The notes under the pieces are model-generated. The model was not told the origin of the DNA. It searched no databases and saw nothing but the letters and a program-made list of their open reading frames with translations. A stretch of 64,000 bases of DNA from Candidatus Viadribacter manganicus (GTDB lineage Bacteria; Pseudomonadota; Alphaproteobacteria; Caulobacterales; Aquidulcibacteraceae). Below, piece after piece: positions 17,148 to 25,980 of the stretch; position 1 is the first letter of the stretch; the number at the start of each line of letters is the position of its first letter. Made by a program: the position numbers and the translations under genes. The stretch covers positions 3,232,980 through 3,296,979 of the forward strand of contig NZ_CP013244.1 of the NCBI RefSeq assembly GCF_001679665.1, in the 5' to 3' direction.

Positions 17148-18098
17148 TCAGCCGACGACGTACTTACGGAAGGCATCCCGCAGCATATAGGTCGCTTTAA
17201 TCTTGTCGGGCAGGTTGAGCCCGATGGGCGGCCCCATGTCAGTTTTGTTGGCGTCGACGATGTAAAGCTTGCCGTCAACTCGGTCGCGCAGAACATCAAC
17301 ACCGCCCCAATCCAAACCGATCTCGCGCGTGAAAGCGCTGATCTGATCCATCTCTTCGCGGCTGAAGACTTCTTCCGGCGTCTGCAGCAGCACTTCCGTG
17401 TTCGTATTGAGGAAGCGCTTGGTTACTTCGCGGCGCTTAATGAACACGAGCACAGGCTTACCGCCGACGGTGCAGGTGCGCAGGTCTTCCACGAGATTGA
17501 TGTCCGCGCCGATCCGATTGTCGACGACACGCTGATATGCGCGGCCAGGAACCGGATTTGTGGGGCACTGGACGATGCGTCCATCGTGCGCGGCATTGAT
17601 CTCGGATTTTTCGACTGCGAGACCATTAAAGGTTGCAGGATCCACCGCCAGCGGATTGCCGAACGCCGCAGCGCAGGCGCGGGCCACGTTCGTTTTCGAT
17701 ACATCGCGGCATCCGAAGTTTACCAGCTTCACGCCGGGCTTCAGCTTCGCCGGGGGATCGTTAGGGCTATACGTTGCGTCCTCGAACTGCATCACGACGT
17801 CGGCTTGCGAAGCTTCCTTCGCCAGCTTGGCGCCTGCGGCGCGCGACACTGAGAAAATCAAATACCAGGGACGCGCCCGCTCGGGCGTGAAAAAGATGGT
17901 GAAGCGCGGTTCCAGCGGCTTGATCGCTTTCGCAGCGAAAAAATAGCGGAACCATGCAGTAACCTGATTGATGATCGACGGTGAATAGGGAACGCGCGCG
18001 CCGGTCTTGCGCACGGTTAAGCCCGTTAGCCCGAACTCAAAGTCCTTAAGCCACACAGACCCGGAAGTCTGGAACACACGGGGCGTTGCATCTGTCAC
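17148..18098 (-). CDS. ATP-grasp-like protein of unknown substrate
   Basis: 316 residues, soluble. The C-terminal third carries an ATP-grasp-type metal/nucleotide site: IGLDWGGVDVLRD followed by KLYIVDANKTDMGPP, where Asp and Asn would hold Mg-ATP. The middle includes VLVFIKRREVTKRF. The N-terminal 150 residues match no fold I can name. ATP-grasp enzymes ligate a carboxylate to an amine or thiol; here no partner substrate is evident. The nine-base gap to the downstream MBL hydrolase suggests a shared pathway. Confidence 0.6.
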   Translation of the reverse strand: MTDATPRVFQTSGSVWLKDFEFGLTGLTVRKTGARVPYSPSIINQVTAWFRYFFAAKAIKPLEPRFTIFFTPERARPWYLIFSVSRAAGAKLAKEASQADVVMQFEDATYSPNDPPAKLKPGVKLVNFGCRDVSKTNVARACAAAFGNPLAVDPATFNGLAVEKSEINAAHDGRIVQCPTNPVPGRAYQRVVDNRIGADINLVEDLRTCTVGGKPVLVFIKRREVTKRFLNTNTEVLLQTPEEVFSREEMDQISAFTREIGLDWGGVDVLRDRVDGKLYIVDANKTDMGPPIGLNLPDKIKATYMLRDAFRKYVVG

Positions 18099-18142
18099 GA
18101 GGTTAAAGGCTCCGCGGCCCAGCGCTTGCTAGGGAGCGCGTC

Positions 18143-18265
18143 ATGCAGAACGCACTCTCCGCCTGCCTGTTCACGTTGGATCGCGTGCGCACTGTGCTGC
18201 TCGCCCTGTCGCTAATCGTCTTAATGAAGACGGCGTGGATACTGTTGCTGCCAGCCGTTGGCTAA
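18143..18265 (+). CDS. Possible 40-residue membrane peptide
   Basis: ATG at 18143 with AGGGAG six bases upstream; stop TAA at 18263-18265. The sequence MQNALSACLFTLDRVRT continues into one hydrophobic helix (VLLALSLIVLM..AWILLLPAV). It sits between divergent ATP-grasp and convergent DUF442 genes and overlaps the latter's stop by four bases. A good ribosome site makes it the better supported of the two small peptides here. Confidence 0.5.
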   Translation: MQNALSACLFTLDRVRTVLLALSLIVLMKTAWILLLPAVG

Positions 18266-18699
18266 GCCTTCGGAGCCAGCGTTTCGAGCGCCCCCCGCGC
18301 CCCGGTTAAGTCGTACCCCGCCTTTTGAGCCAAGGCGATAATTTCGTCAGGCGTATGGCCGCCCGCCAGCGCTTGGGCCAGGGCCCAGGCTGTTATTGAG
18401 CGCGTGCCGGTTCGGCAATAGGCAAGGACAGGGCCGTTTGCCTCATCTAGGGCAGCCGCCGTTTCCGCAACGATCGCTGGGGCGGGCGGGAAACCCGAGA
18501 ACGGCAGCGCCTTATAGGAGAGGCCTGCAGCCTCAGCCGCCGCCTTGATTTCCCCTGCAGTAGGCTGGCCGGGCGCCTCACCATCGGGCCGGTTCCCGAT
18601 AATCGTCCGATAGCCCTCGGCTGCAGCCTGGGCGACGTCCTTGGCCGTGAGTTGCGCCGCCACGGCGAAGTCCGGCGTCACGCGTTTGAATTCACTCAT
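18262..18699 (-). CDS. TIGR01244 / DUF442 family sulfur-transferase-like phosphatase
   Basis: 145 residues. Start MSEFKRVTPDFAVAAQL and the stretch GYRTIIGNRPDGEAPGQP are typical of the DUF442 (Blh-like) domain. The Cx5R loop is CRTGTRS, as in cysteine phosphatases and rhodanese-type sulfurtransferases of this family. Related domains are fused to persulfide dioxygenase-like MBL proteins and act in sulfide/persulfide handling. Here it stands alone; an MBL hydrolase lies 1.1 kb away but is of another subgroup. Confidence 0.85.
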   Translation of the reverse strand: MSEFKRVTPDFAVAAQLTAKDVAQAAAEGYRTIIGNRPDGEAPGQPTAGEIKAAAEAAGLSYKALPFSGFPPAPAIVAETAAALDEANGPVLAYCRTGTRSITAWALAQALAGGHTPDEIIALAQKAGYDLTGARGALETLAPKA

Positions 18700-18791
18700 C
18701 GCACCACCCTACATCGCAAAGTTGACATGGCCTTGCGGGGACGCAAGGTTTCGCGCGCTTCGCCACTGCTTCGGCGCCACAGGACCTGAGA

Positions 18792-19721
18792 ATGCTAGCT
18801 CAAGCCGTTCGGCGCCTTTTGTTTGCGATACCTACGTTGCTCGCCATTGTCGTGGCTGCTTTTGTGCTGATGCACTTGGCGCCCGGCGGGCCGTTCACCA
18901 AAGAACGCCAAATGCCGCCCGAGATCGAGCGGCGCCTGCTGGCCGAGTACAATCTCGATCAACCGATCCACGTTCAGCTTGGCCACTATCTGGCCGGTCT
19001 CGCACGCGGCGATCTTGGCCCGTCGATGACTTACAAAGACAAGGACGTCGTCGACATCATCGCTGAGGGCGCGCCGACGAGCGCGATCCTTGGACTGAGC
19101 GCGATGGCGCTTGCGCTTCTTGTCGGGTCCAGTCTGGGCGTTGTCGCTGCGTTACGCCAAAATAAGGCGCAGGATTATTTGGTGATGGCGCTGGCGATTG
19201 CTGGTGTTTGCCTGCCGCCCCTTGTCGTCGGGCCGATCATGCAACTCTTCTTTGGGGTGGAGTGGGGGATTTTGCCGTCGCAGGGACTTCACCGCGACGA
19301 GTTCGGCGTCATCTATTTGCTGTTGCCGGTGCTGACGCTGTCGCTGCCAATCATCGCGATTGTTTCTCGACTGATGCGCGCCTCAATGATCGAGACGCTG
19401 CGTTCCAACGCCATTCGCACCGCCCGCGCCAAGGGGCTCCCTGAACAGCAAGTCATTTGGCGCCATGCGCTGCCGATCGCGATGCTGCCAATCATCTCCT
19501 ATGCCGGGCCCGCGCTTGCGGGCGTGATGGCGGGTTCGTTCGTCATTGAAACGGTGTTCTCGCTACCGGGCATCGGCAAACAATTCGTGCTGGCCGCGCA
19601 GCAGCGTGACTACACGCTGGTGATGGGCGTCGTGCTCATCTATTCGTTCCTCATCATTCTCCTGAACCTCGCCGCGGACCTTATGTATCGCGTGCTAGAT
19701 CCGCGGGCGCGCACGGCATGA
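18792..19721 (+). CDS. Peptide ABC transporter permease, DppB/OppB type
   Basis: 309 residues, six membrane segments. The N-terminal RRLLFAIPTLLAIVVAAFVLMHLAPGGPF is typical of OppB/DppB, and the EAA loop reads TLRSNAIRTARAKGLPEQQVIWRHAL. It forms half of the membrane channel of a peptide/nickel-family ABC importer. The stop overlaps the start of the second permease gene by four bases. No ATPase gene (OppD/F) is present nearby. Confidence 0.92.
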   Translation: MLAQAVRRLLFAIPTLLAIVVAAFVLMHLAPGGPFTKERQMPPEIERRLLAEYNLDQPIHVQLGHYLAGLARGDLGPSMTYKDKDVVDIIAEGAPTSAILGLSAMALALLVGSSLGVVAALRQNKAQDYLVMALAIAGVCLPPLVVGPIMQLFFGVEWGILPSQGLHRDEFGVIYLLLPVLTLSLPIIAIVSRLMRASMIETLRSNAIRTARAKGLPEQQVIWRHALPIAMLPIISYAGPALAGVMAGSFVIETVFSLPGIGKQFVLAAQQRDYTLVMGVVLIYSFLIILLNLAADLMYRVLDPRARTA

Positions 19722-20626
19722 GCGATATTCTGATCGACGACACGCCGCAGCCGCAGGCCGTAAAGGGACGTTCGCTCTGGGAAGACGCGCGCCGGCGCCT
19801 GATGCGCAACCCCGCCGCAGTCGCCAGCCTGTATGTCGTCGCCATTCTGGTTCTGATCGCCGTGTTTGGCCCGTTTTTGTGGGTCCACAAGTACGACACG
19901 ATCTTCCGTGACAGCGTCGCCATCGCCCCGACGTTCAAGGACATGCACCTGCTCGGAACCGATACCGAAGGCCGCGACATGGTCGCGCGTCTCATTCTCG
20001 GGCTCGGTATCTCGATGCTGGTCGGCCTGGCCGCGACTGTCGTTGCGCTCACCATTGGCGTTGTCTGGGGCGCGGTGGCCGGGTTCGTCGGCGGGTTAGT
20101 TGATGACACGATGATGCGCGTTGTTGACGTGCTCTACGCCATTCCGTTCGTTTTCTTCGTCATCGTGTTGATGACGGTCGTCCAGTTTGACGATCCGGTG
20201 CTGAACCTGGTGCTGATCTTCTGCGCCATCGGCGCGGTTGAGTGGCTGACTATGTCGCGGATCGTGCGCGGTCAGACGCTCTCGCTTCGGCAAAAAGAGT
20301 TCGTGGAAGCCGCGCGCGCCGCCGGAGCCAAGCCGCTGGAAATCGTGTTCCGCCACATCGTGCCAAACGTCGTCGGCCCTGTTGTGGTGTTCGCGACGTT
20401 GAATATCCCAGTCATTATCCTGGCTGAGAGCTTCCTCTCGTTCATCGGCCTTGGCGTCCAGGAGCCGCTGACCTCGCTGGGCAGCCTGCTCTCGGATGGC
20501 AAAGACCAGATGACGACCGCGCCGTGGATGCTTATCGCCCCATCTGCGACGATGCTGATTACGCTGCTGGCGTTGAACTTCCTCGGCGACGGCTTGCGCG
20601 ACGCGCTCGATCCGAAAGAGCGCTAG
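19718..20626 (+). CDS. Peptide ABC transporter permease, DppC/OppC type
   Basis: 302 residues, six membrane segments. The N-terminus has the OppC extension (GRSLWEDARRRLMRNPAAVAS) and the periplasmic LLGTDTEGRDM characteristic of this family; the EAA loop is EFVEAARAAGAKPLEIVFRHIVPN. The start ATG overlaps the previous stop (ATGA). It pairs with the upstream permease. The matching binding protein is at 21276-22907, separated by one gene on the opposite strand. Confidence 0.92.
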   Translation: MSDILIDDTPQPQAVKGRSLWEDARRRLMRNPAAVASLYVVAILVLIAVFGPFLWVHKYDTIFRDSVAIAPTFKDMHLLGTDTEGRDMVARLILGLGISMLVGLAATVVALTIGVVWGAVAGFVGGLVDDTMMRVVDVLYAIPFVFFVIVLMTVVQFDDPVLNLVLIFCAIGAVEWLTMSRIVRGQTLSLRQKEFVEAARAAGAKPLEIVFRHIVPNVVGPVVVFATLNIPVIILAESFLSFIGLGVQEPLTSLGSLLSDGKDQMTTAPWMLIAPSATMLITLLALNFLGDGLRDALDPKER

Positions 20627-20633
20627 GCGTCAG

Positions 20634-21185
20634 CTATTGCTGACGCCGAACACGGAGCGCTGGGCCACCGGCGTCCACACGCATGAGATAGCTGCCGAGT
20701 GAGGCGCGTTCGATCGTCACCGTGCCGCCTTCGCGCACGTTGCGCGCCACTTCGTCATCGATCTGAACCCAGACCTGACCATTCGTCATCCGGAACGTCG
20801 ACGGCATGTTGCGGCGATGGGTGACGCTGGCGACCGTCATTTGGATATTGTCGACGCGCTCAAACTGCGGGTTGTTCGGATTGTTGCTCGCGGTGTTGTC
20901 GTTGCTACCGAACAAGCGCGAGAGTGATGGCAGCGAGAAACCAAAGGCTTCGCGATCGACTTGCTGTGCGTGTTGGCGATCAACTGCGACAAGGTTCCCT
21001 GAATCTTGCGCTGCGCGGAGGTTGCCCACTGCCGCGTCGTAGCAGGCGAGGCGCTGGGCCTCGTCCGAAATGTTGCGGCAGGCATAAACGCGATCGAGCG
21101 CGTCCGGTGTCACTGTCGGCTGTTCCTGAGCCGCAACTGTGCCGGCCATTGTGATAAAGGCCAAGCTGGCCAAGACGATGCGCAT
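20634..21185 (-). CDS. Secreted protein of unknown function between transporter genes
   Basis: 183 residues from the ATG at 21185, preceded by GGGAGGGG; the open frame upstream has no signal. MRIVLASLAFITMAGTVAA-QEQ is a Sec signal. The mature part begins DALDRVYACRNISDEAQRLACYDAAVGNLR, a pattern seen in alphaproteobacterial type-VI-associated TagF/VasI-like or simple 'hypothetical' periplasmic proteins, with two cysteines 14 residues apart. The C-terminal half is beta-rich (GQVWVQIDDE, GTVTIERASLGSYLMRV), perhaps an OB/SH3-like barrel. It interrupts the permease and binding-protein genes on the opposite strand. Confidence 0.7.
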   Translation of the reverse strand: MRIVLASLAFITMAGTVAAQEQPTVTPDALDRVYACRNISDEAQRLACYDAAVGNLRAAQDSGNLVAVDRQHAQQVDREAFGFSLPSLSRLFGSNDNTASNNPNNPQFERVDNIQMTVASVTHRRNMPSTFRMTNGQVWVQIDDEVARNVREGGTVTIERASLGSYLMRVDAGGPALRVRRQQ

Positions 21186-21275
21186 AAAGTCCCCTCCCGT
21201 CGGAAGCCGGATCATCCTAGACTTTGCGGACAAACTTTGTCAGCCCGCGCGAGCAGGGTGTGACCGGAGAAGAAT

Positions 21276-22907
21276 ATGGCGGCGTTCTGGACCGATCGGC
21301 GGCGGCTTCTGGCCGGAGTGGGGGGCCTCACTGCGGCGGCTTCGCTGGGCGCCTGCGCCAACGGCAAGATCACCGGCTTCGACCGCGAAAAGCGTTCGCT
21401 CGACATCTGCAACCAAGGCGAGCCGCTGTCACTGGACCCGCATAAGGCGTCAGGTCAGTGGGAGAACAACATTATCGGCAACATGTTCGTCGGTCTCACC
21501 ACGGAAAACGCCAAGGCCGAACCGATCCCCGGCATGGCGGAGCGTTGGGAAACCAGTGAAGACGGCCGGACATGGACGTTCTACTTGCGCCGCGCGCAAT
21601 GGTCGGACGGCGAGGCCTGCGACGCGCATGATTTTGAGTTTGCGATCAAGCGTATCCTCGATCCCGCGAACCTCGCTGAATACGCAGCTATTCTCTATCC
21701 AATCAAAAACGCCGAGGCCGTAAACCAGGGTCATATGGCGCCGGACACGGTTGGCGTCACCGCGCTCGACGACCTGACACTCGAAATCAAGCTCGAGCAT
21801 CCAGCGCCGTATCTGCCCGAATTATTGATGCACTACACCGCTTACCCGGTACCGAAGCACATCGTTGAAGCGCACGGCGACGATTGGGTCCACCCTGAGA
21901 ACATCGCCGTCAATGGCGCCTTCACGCTCATCAAATGGTGGTCGAACTATATTGTCCACCTTGAGCGCAATCCGCATTTTTTCGATGCGGCCAATGTCGT
22001 GATGAACGACCTCTACTTTTACCCATCGAACGACGTGAACGCCTCTGCACGCCGCGTGATGAGCGGTGAGGCTGGCTGGTCGACGCGCTTTCCATCGAAC
22101 CAAGTCGAGACGCTGCGCCGTGATTTGCCGGGCTACGTGCGCGTCGCGCCCTACCTCACGTGCAACTATTTCTCGTTCAACGTGACCAAGCCGCCATTTA
22201 ATGACGTCCGCGTCCGCCAAGCCCTTGCGATGGCTTACGATCGAGACTGGGTCGCCGCGAATATCTACCGGACAGGAGAGCAGGCGGCCTACAAGTTTGT
22301 CCCGCCGGGCATCTCCAACTATCCAAACACCGCGCGCTATCCATGGGCGGACCAGTCGATCGAACAGCGCCGCGAAGAAGCCGTGCGCCTGCTGCGAGCG
22401 GCAGGCTACGGTCCCGACAATCCGCTGCGCTTCGAATACTCACATCGCAACACCAGCGATAATCCGCGTGTTGCCGTTGTTGTTCAAAACAATTGGCGTG
22501 AGATCGCGCCGTGGGTGACAGTCGAATTGCGCGGCGTCGAAACCCAAGTGCACTACGCCAATTTGCGCGCAAAGAACTTTGATGTCGGCGACGGCGGTTG
22601 GATCGCCGACTACAACGACGCGAAGAACTATCTCTATCTGTTCGAAACCCGCACGGGTCCGCAAAACTATCCGGGTTACAGCAACCCCGAATACGACCGC
22701 TTGGTGCACGAAAGCGATTTCGAAGCGGACGCGACCCGCCGCGGCGAGATGATGGCGCGCGCCGAGCAGATTGCGCTCACCGATGCTGTCATCTGCATGA
22801 GCGTGTTCATCAACTCAACGAACCTCGTTCACCCCGACCTCACCGGTTATGAGGATAATCTCAACGATTATCACCGCGCCCGCTGGTTCGGGATCAAGAA
22901 TGACTAG
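21276..22907 (+). CDS. Peptide ABC transporter substrate-binding protein (SBP_bac_5), Tat lipoprotein
   Basis: 543 residues. The N-terminus TDRRRLLAGVGGLTAAASLGAC has twin arginines and a lipobox LGAC, so it is probably exported folded by Tat and lipid-anchored. GEPLSLDPHKASG, PGMAERWETSEDGRTWTFYLR and WSDGEACDAHDFEFAIKR are standard family-5 binding-protein motifs, and VRQALAMAYDRDW follows. It should deliver oligopeptides to the two permeases just upstream. It converges with the oligopeptidase B gene. Confidence 0.92.
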   Translation: MAAFWTDRRRLLAGVGGLTAAASLGACANGKITGFDREKRSLDICNQGEPLSLDPHKASGQWENNIIGNMFVGLTTENAKAEPIPGMAERWETSEDGRTWTFYLRRAQWSDGEACDAHDFEFAIKRILDPANLAEYAAILYPIKNAEAVNQGHMAPDTVGVTALDDLTLEIKLEHPAPYLPELLMHYTAYPVPKHIVEAHGDDWVHPENIAVNGAFTLIKWWSNYIVHLERNPHFFDAANVVMNDLYFYPSNDVNASARRVMSGEAGWSTRFPSNQVETLRRDLPGYVRVAPYLTCNYFSFNVTKPPFNDVRVRQALAMAYDRDWVAANIYRTGEQAAYKFVPPGISNYPNTARYPWADQSIEQRREEAVRLLRAAGYGPDNPLRFEYSHRNTSDNPRVAVVVQNNWREIAPWVTVELRGVETQVHYANLRAKNFDVGDGGWIADYNDAKNYLYLFETRTGPQNYPGYSNPEYDRLVHESDFEADATRRGEMMARAEQIALTDAVICMSVFINSTNLVHPDLTGYEDNLNDYHRARWFGIKND

Positions 22908-22916
22908 AGGCTGGCG

Positions 22917-25106
22917 CTAGAACGGCCCGCCGGCCTCTTCGGCGCCGATCGCTTTGATCGCGAACGCGTAATCGTGAGCAAGCTCGCGCAGATATTCAAA
23001 GCGCCCAGCCGAGCCGGCATGGCCCGCGCCCATGTTCATCTTGAGTAAGATCGGTTTGCCGCTCGTTGTGTGCGGGCGAAGCTTCGCAACCCACTTCGCA
23101 GGCTCCCAGTACGTTACGCGCGGATCCGTGAGGCCGCCGGTTGAGAGCACGGCTGGATAAGCCTTCTGCGTCACGTTCGTGTACGGGCAATAGGACGCCA
23201 TGTAGTCGTAAGCGGCCGGGTCTTCGAGGGGGTTGCCCCATTCGGGCCATTCCGGCGGCGTGAGCGGCAGTGAGGTGTCACTCATCGTGTTAATGACGTC
23301 GATGAACGGCACGCCGCCGATTACGCCCGCCCAAAGATCAGGCCGCATGTTGTTGATCGCGCCCATCAACAAGCCGCCCGCAGAGCGGCCTTCGCAAACG
23401 ATATTGCCTGGGCGACCGTAGCCTGCACCAATCAACTCCTCCGCCACAGTGACGAAATCGCTGAACGTGTTGCGCTTGTTGAAACGGCGTCCATCCTGGA
23501 ACCAGCCGAAACCCATTTCCGAGCCGCCGCGCACGTGGGCGATCGCGTAGATCCAGCCTCGGTCGACCAAGCTGAAGCGGCGGATCGAGAAATCCGCATC
23601 CATTGAGATGCCGTACGAGCCGTAGCCATAAAGATAGAGCGGGGCCGTGCCGTTGAGCTGCGTGCCGCGCTTGTAGAGCACCGTGATCGGAATGCGCTTG
23701 CCATCGCTTGATGTCGCGAAAAAACGGCCGGTGAGATAATCGTCCGGATTGTGACCCGACGGAATTTCTTGGGTCTTGCGCAGCACCTGGGTTTTTGCGC
23801 CCATGTCGTAGTCGAACCACTTCAGCGGCGTGGTTGGCGACTCGTAGATGTAGCGCAGTGTGGCCGTGTCGAACTCATAACCGCCAGCGACTTCGATATT
23901 GTACGCCTGCTCAAGCAACGAGATGTCGTGCTCGGCGCCGCTGCGATGGCGGACGACGATGCGCGGAAGTGCGTTCACGCGCTCGGAACGGATGAGATAA
24001 TCCTTCGTCGCGTGGAGGCCGAGAATGTAACGGCCCGCTTCGTGCGCCATGAACTCGCGCCACTGCGGGCGACCTGTGCGCCCAGGTTCTGCGGTCATGA
24101 TCTTGAAGTCGACCGCGCCATCGGCGTTGGTCACGATGTACCAGCGTCCGTCCCAATGCGTCGGCGTGTAGAGCATGTCCGGTTCACGGCGGCTAAATAG
24201 AGCCGGCTGCGCCGTGGGGTCGCTCGCGGCGATCGTGTAATATTCCGACTGACTGCCGTTGCCGGCGCTGATCAGAATGAACTCTTCGCTTTCGCTCGGG
24301 CCCACGCTGAGGAAAAAGCCGTCATCCGGCTCGTCGTAGACAAGCGTGTCTTGGCCGCCGCGCGCAGGGCGCCGATAGATTTTAGCTGGGCGCCCGTTGT
24401 TGTCGCGGAACGTCCAGAAGATCAGCTGTGAATCCGGCGACCAGCAGAAATCACCGGTGCAATCGCCAATATGAGACGCCAGCGTTTGGCCGGTCGCGAG
24501 ATCCTTCACATAGACCGTGTAGATTTCCGAGCCCTGCTCATCGACGGCGTATGCATAGAGCGAATGGTCCGGCGAATGCTGTGCAGCGATGACTTTATAA
24601 AACGTTTTGCCCTGCGCTTGTGCATCGACGTCGATCAGCACTTGCTCGGGGCCCTCACGACCGCGCGGGCGGCGAACGAGCTTCGGATGCTGCGCGCCGG
24701 TTTCAAAGCGGCGATAATATTCCCACGGACCATCCGGCGACGGCACAGATGAATCGTCCTCTTTCGTCCGCCCGCGCATCTCCTGATAGATGCGTTCCTG
24801 CAGCGCCGCGGTCGAAGCCATCATGCTTTCGCGATAGGCGTTCTCTTCATCGAGGTAGGCGCGGATGTCGGCCTTCAGCAGCGACGGATCGCGCATGACT
24901 TCTTGCCAATTGTCGTCCTTCAGCCATGCGTAATTGTCGATGCGCGTGCGACCCAATTGTTCGATGATCTTGGGTTCAATGCGTGCGATGGGCGGTGCAA
25001 GTGGCGTGGTGGTGTTCGGCATGGTGGCATCCGTGGAGGCGCAAGCGGGAAGGAGGGCGGCGATAGGCAGAGCGGCGCTGGCCTGGAGGAGTTCGCGACG
25101 GTTCAT
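22917..25106 (-). CDS. Oligopeptidase B (prolyl oligopeptidase family S9A), Tat lipoprotein
   Basis: 729 residues. The signal MNRRELLQASAALPIAALLPAC has twin arginines and lipobox LPAC, placing the enzyme in the periplasm. The beta-propeller occupies about residues 120-440. The catalytic module shows Ser in CEGRSAGGLL, Asp in STGGLTDPRVTYWEPAKW, and His in MGAGHAGSAGRF, as in PtrB. Such enzymes cleave short peptides after Arg or Lys. Lying next to a peptide-binding protein, it probably trims peptides before or during uptake (inference). Confidence 0.92.
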   Translation of the reverse strand: MNRRELLQASAALPIAALLPACASTDATMPNTTTPLAPPIARIEPKIIEQLGRTRIDNYAWLKDDNWQEVMRDPSLLKADIRAYLDEENAYRESMMASTAALQERIYQEMRGRTKEDDSSVPSPDGPWEYYRRFETGAQHPKLVRRPRGREGPEQVLIDVDAQAQGKTFYKVIAAQHSPDHSLYAYAVDEQGSEIYTVYVKDLATGQTLASHIGDCTGDFCWSPDSQLIFWTFRDNNGRPAKIYRRPARGGQDTLVYDEPDDGFFLSVGPSESEEFILISAGNGSQSEYYTIAASDPTAQPALFSRREPDMLYTPTHWDGRWYIVTNADGAVDFKIMTAEPGRTGRPQWREFMAHEAGRYILGLHATKDYLIRSERVNALPRIVVRHRSGAEHDISLLEQAYNIEVAGGYEFDTATLRYIYESPTTPLKWFDYDMGAKTQVLRKTQEIPSGHNPDDYLTGRFFATSSDGKRIPITVLYKRGTQLNGTAPLYLYGYGSYGISMDADFSIRRFSLVDRGWIYAIAHVRGGSEMGFGWFQDGRRFNKRNTFSDFVTVAEELIGAGYGRPGNIVCEGRSAGGLLMGAINNMRPDLWAGVIGGVPFIDVINTMSDTSLPLTPPEWPEWGNPLEDPAAYDYMASYCPYTNVTQKAYPAVLSTGGLTDPRVTYWEPAKWVAKLRPHTTSGKPILLKMNMGAGHAGSAGRFEYLRELAHDYAFAIKAIGAEEAGGPF

Positions 25107-25149
25107 GGTTCGCCTTCTGCGGTGAAGCGGAGTGTGCGGTCAAACGCCT

Positions 25150-25980
25150 TTAGGTGAGCCGCAACAAAATCGCGGTTGCATCGTCGCTTTGCTTAAAGCG
25201 TGGATGTTGTGAGCCGGATGCGTCGGCAGTTTCGATGGCGCGCAGTTCGCGGCCAAGTTCCTGCAGCCCTACGTTCACGGCTGCTTTCACCAAAGCCGCT
25301 GGCTCATAGGTGCGGTAGCGGTCTGTCAGCGCGGCAAAGCCGTCCGTCATAAGCAGCAGGTGCGCTGGGCGCTTGAGTGAGATCGTCCAGGTTCGCGCAT
25401 GATCGGCGCAGGCCGGATGCAAGCCAAATGTCCAGAAGCGGCCGCCCTCCTGGTTGATCGCGGCGCGGTTGCGGCGCAGCGTTTCGATGGCGGCTTTGCG
25501 CTTTAACAGCGGCTTGTCCGCTTCGGGTTGCGAAGCTGCCAGCTTGATCTCGTCGTCGAGCCCGCCATGGCCGCCGACCGTCTGCACGCCGTTCGCATCT
25601 AGTGCGAATACACGGCAATCGCCAAGGTCGATGCCCTCAATGACGCCGCTCTCGTTTTCCGTGAGCATGAGCAAGGACGCAGTCGGTAATTGCCAACGTT
25701 CGATGCTCTTTCCGCGCGTCATGTAGGAGAATGCGTTCGCCGCCGTCTCGCTCGCCGTGCGCACTGCCTCGCGAAGATCGCCGTAGGTCCAAGCATTGAG
25801 GCTGGTGTTGGCGACCTGCGCGACCCAACTGGCGTCGGAGGCGGTTTTTGTTAGCGGCGTTTCGCTGAGATCGGTCGCGCCGTCGATCACCCATGCGCCG
25901 TTACGCTGAAAACCCAGCGTATCGTCGTTTTGTTTGTTGCGATCGCCGGCAAGCGAGATCGCTTCAACGAAAGTGAGCAT
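25150..25980 (-). CDS. PP2C-like protein serine/threonine phosphatase
   Basis: 276 residues. Metal-binding motifs of the PPM/PP2C fold are recognisable: GDRNKQNDDTL (in place of the usual D-E-D), WVIDGATDLSE (DG motif), GIDLGDCRVFAL, LLMTDGFAAL and QSDDATAILLRL. It therefore probably dephosphorylates Ser/Thr in the cytoplasm with Mg or Mn. The substrate and partner kinase are not in the window. Its ATG shares one base with the stop of the MaoC gene (TGATG), so the two are coupled. Confidence 0.8.
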   Translation of the reverse strand: MLTFVEAISLAGDRNKQNDDTLGFQRNGAWVIDGATDLSETPLTKTASDASWVAQVANTSLNAWTYGDLREAVRTASETAANAFSYMTRGKSIERWQLPTASLLMLTENESGVIEGIDLGDCRVFALDANGVQTVGGHGGLDDEIKLAASQPEADKPLLKRKAAIETLRRNRAAINQEGGRFWTFGLHPACADHARTWTISLKRPAHLLLMTDGFAALTDRYRTYEPAALVKAAVNVGLQELGRELRAIETADASGSQHPRFKQSDDATAILLRLT

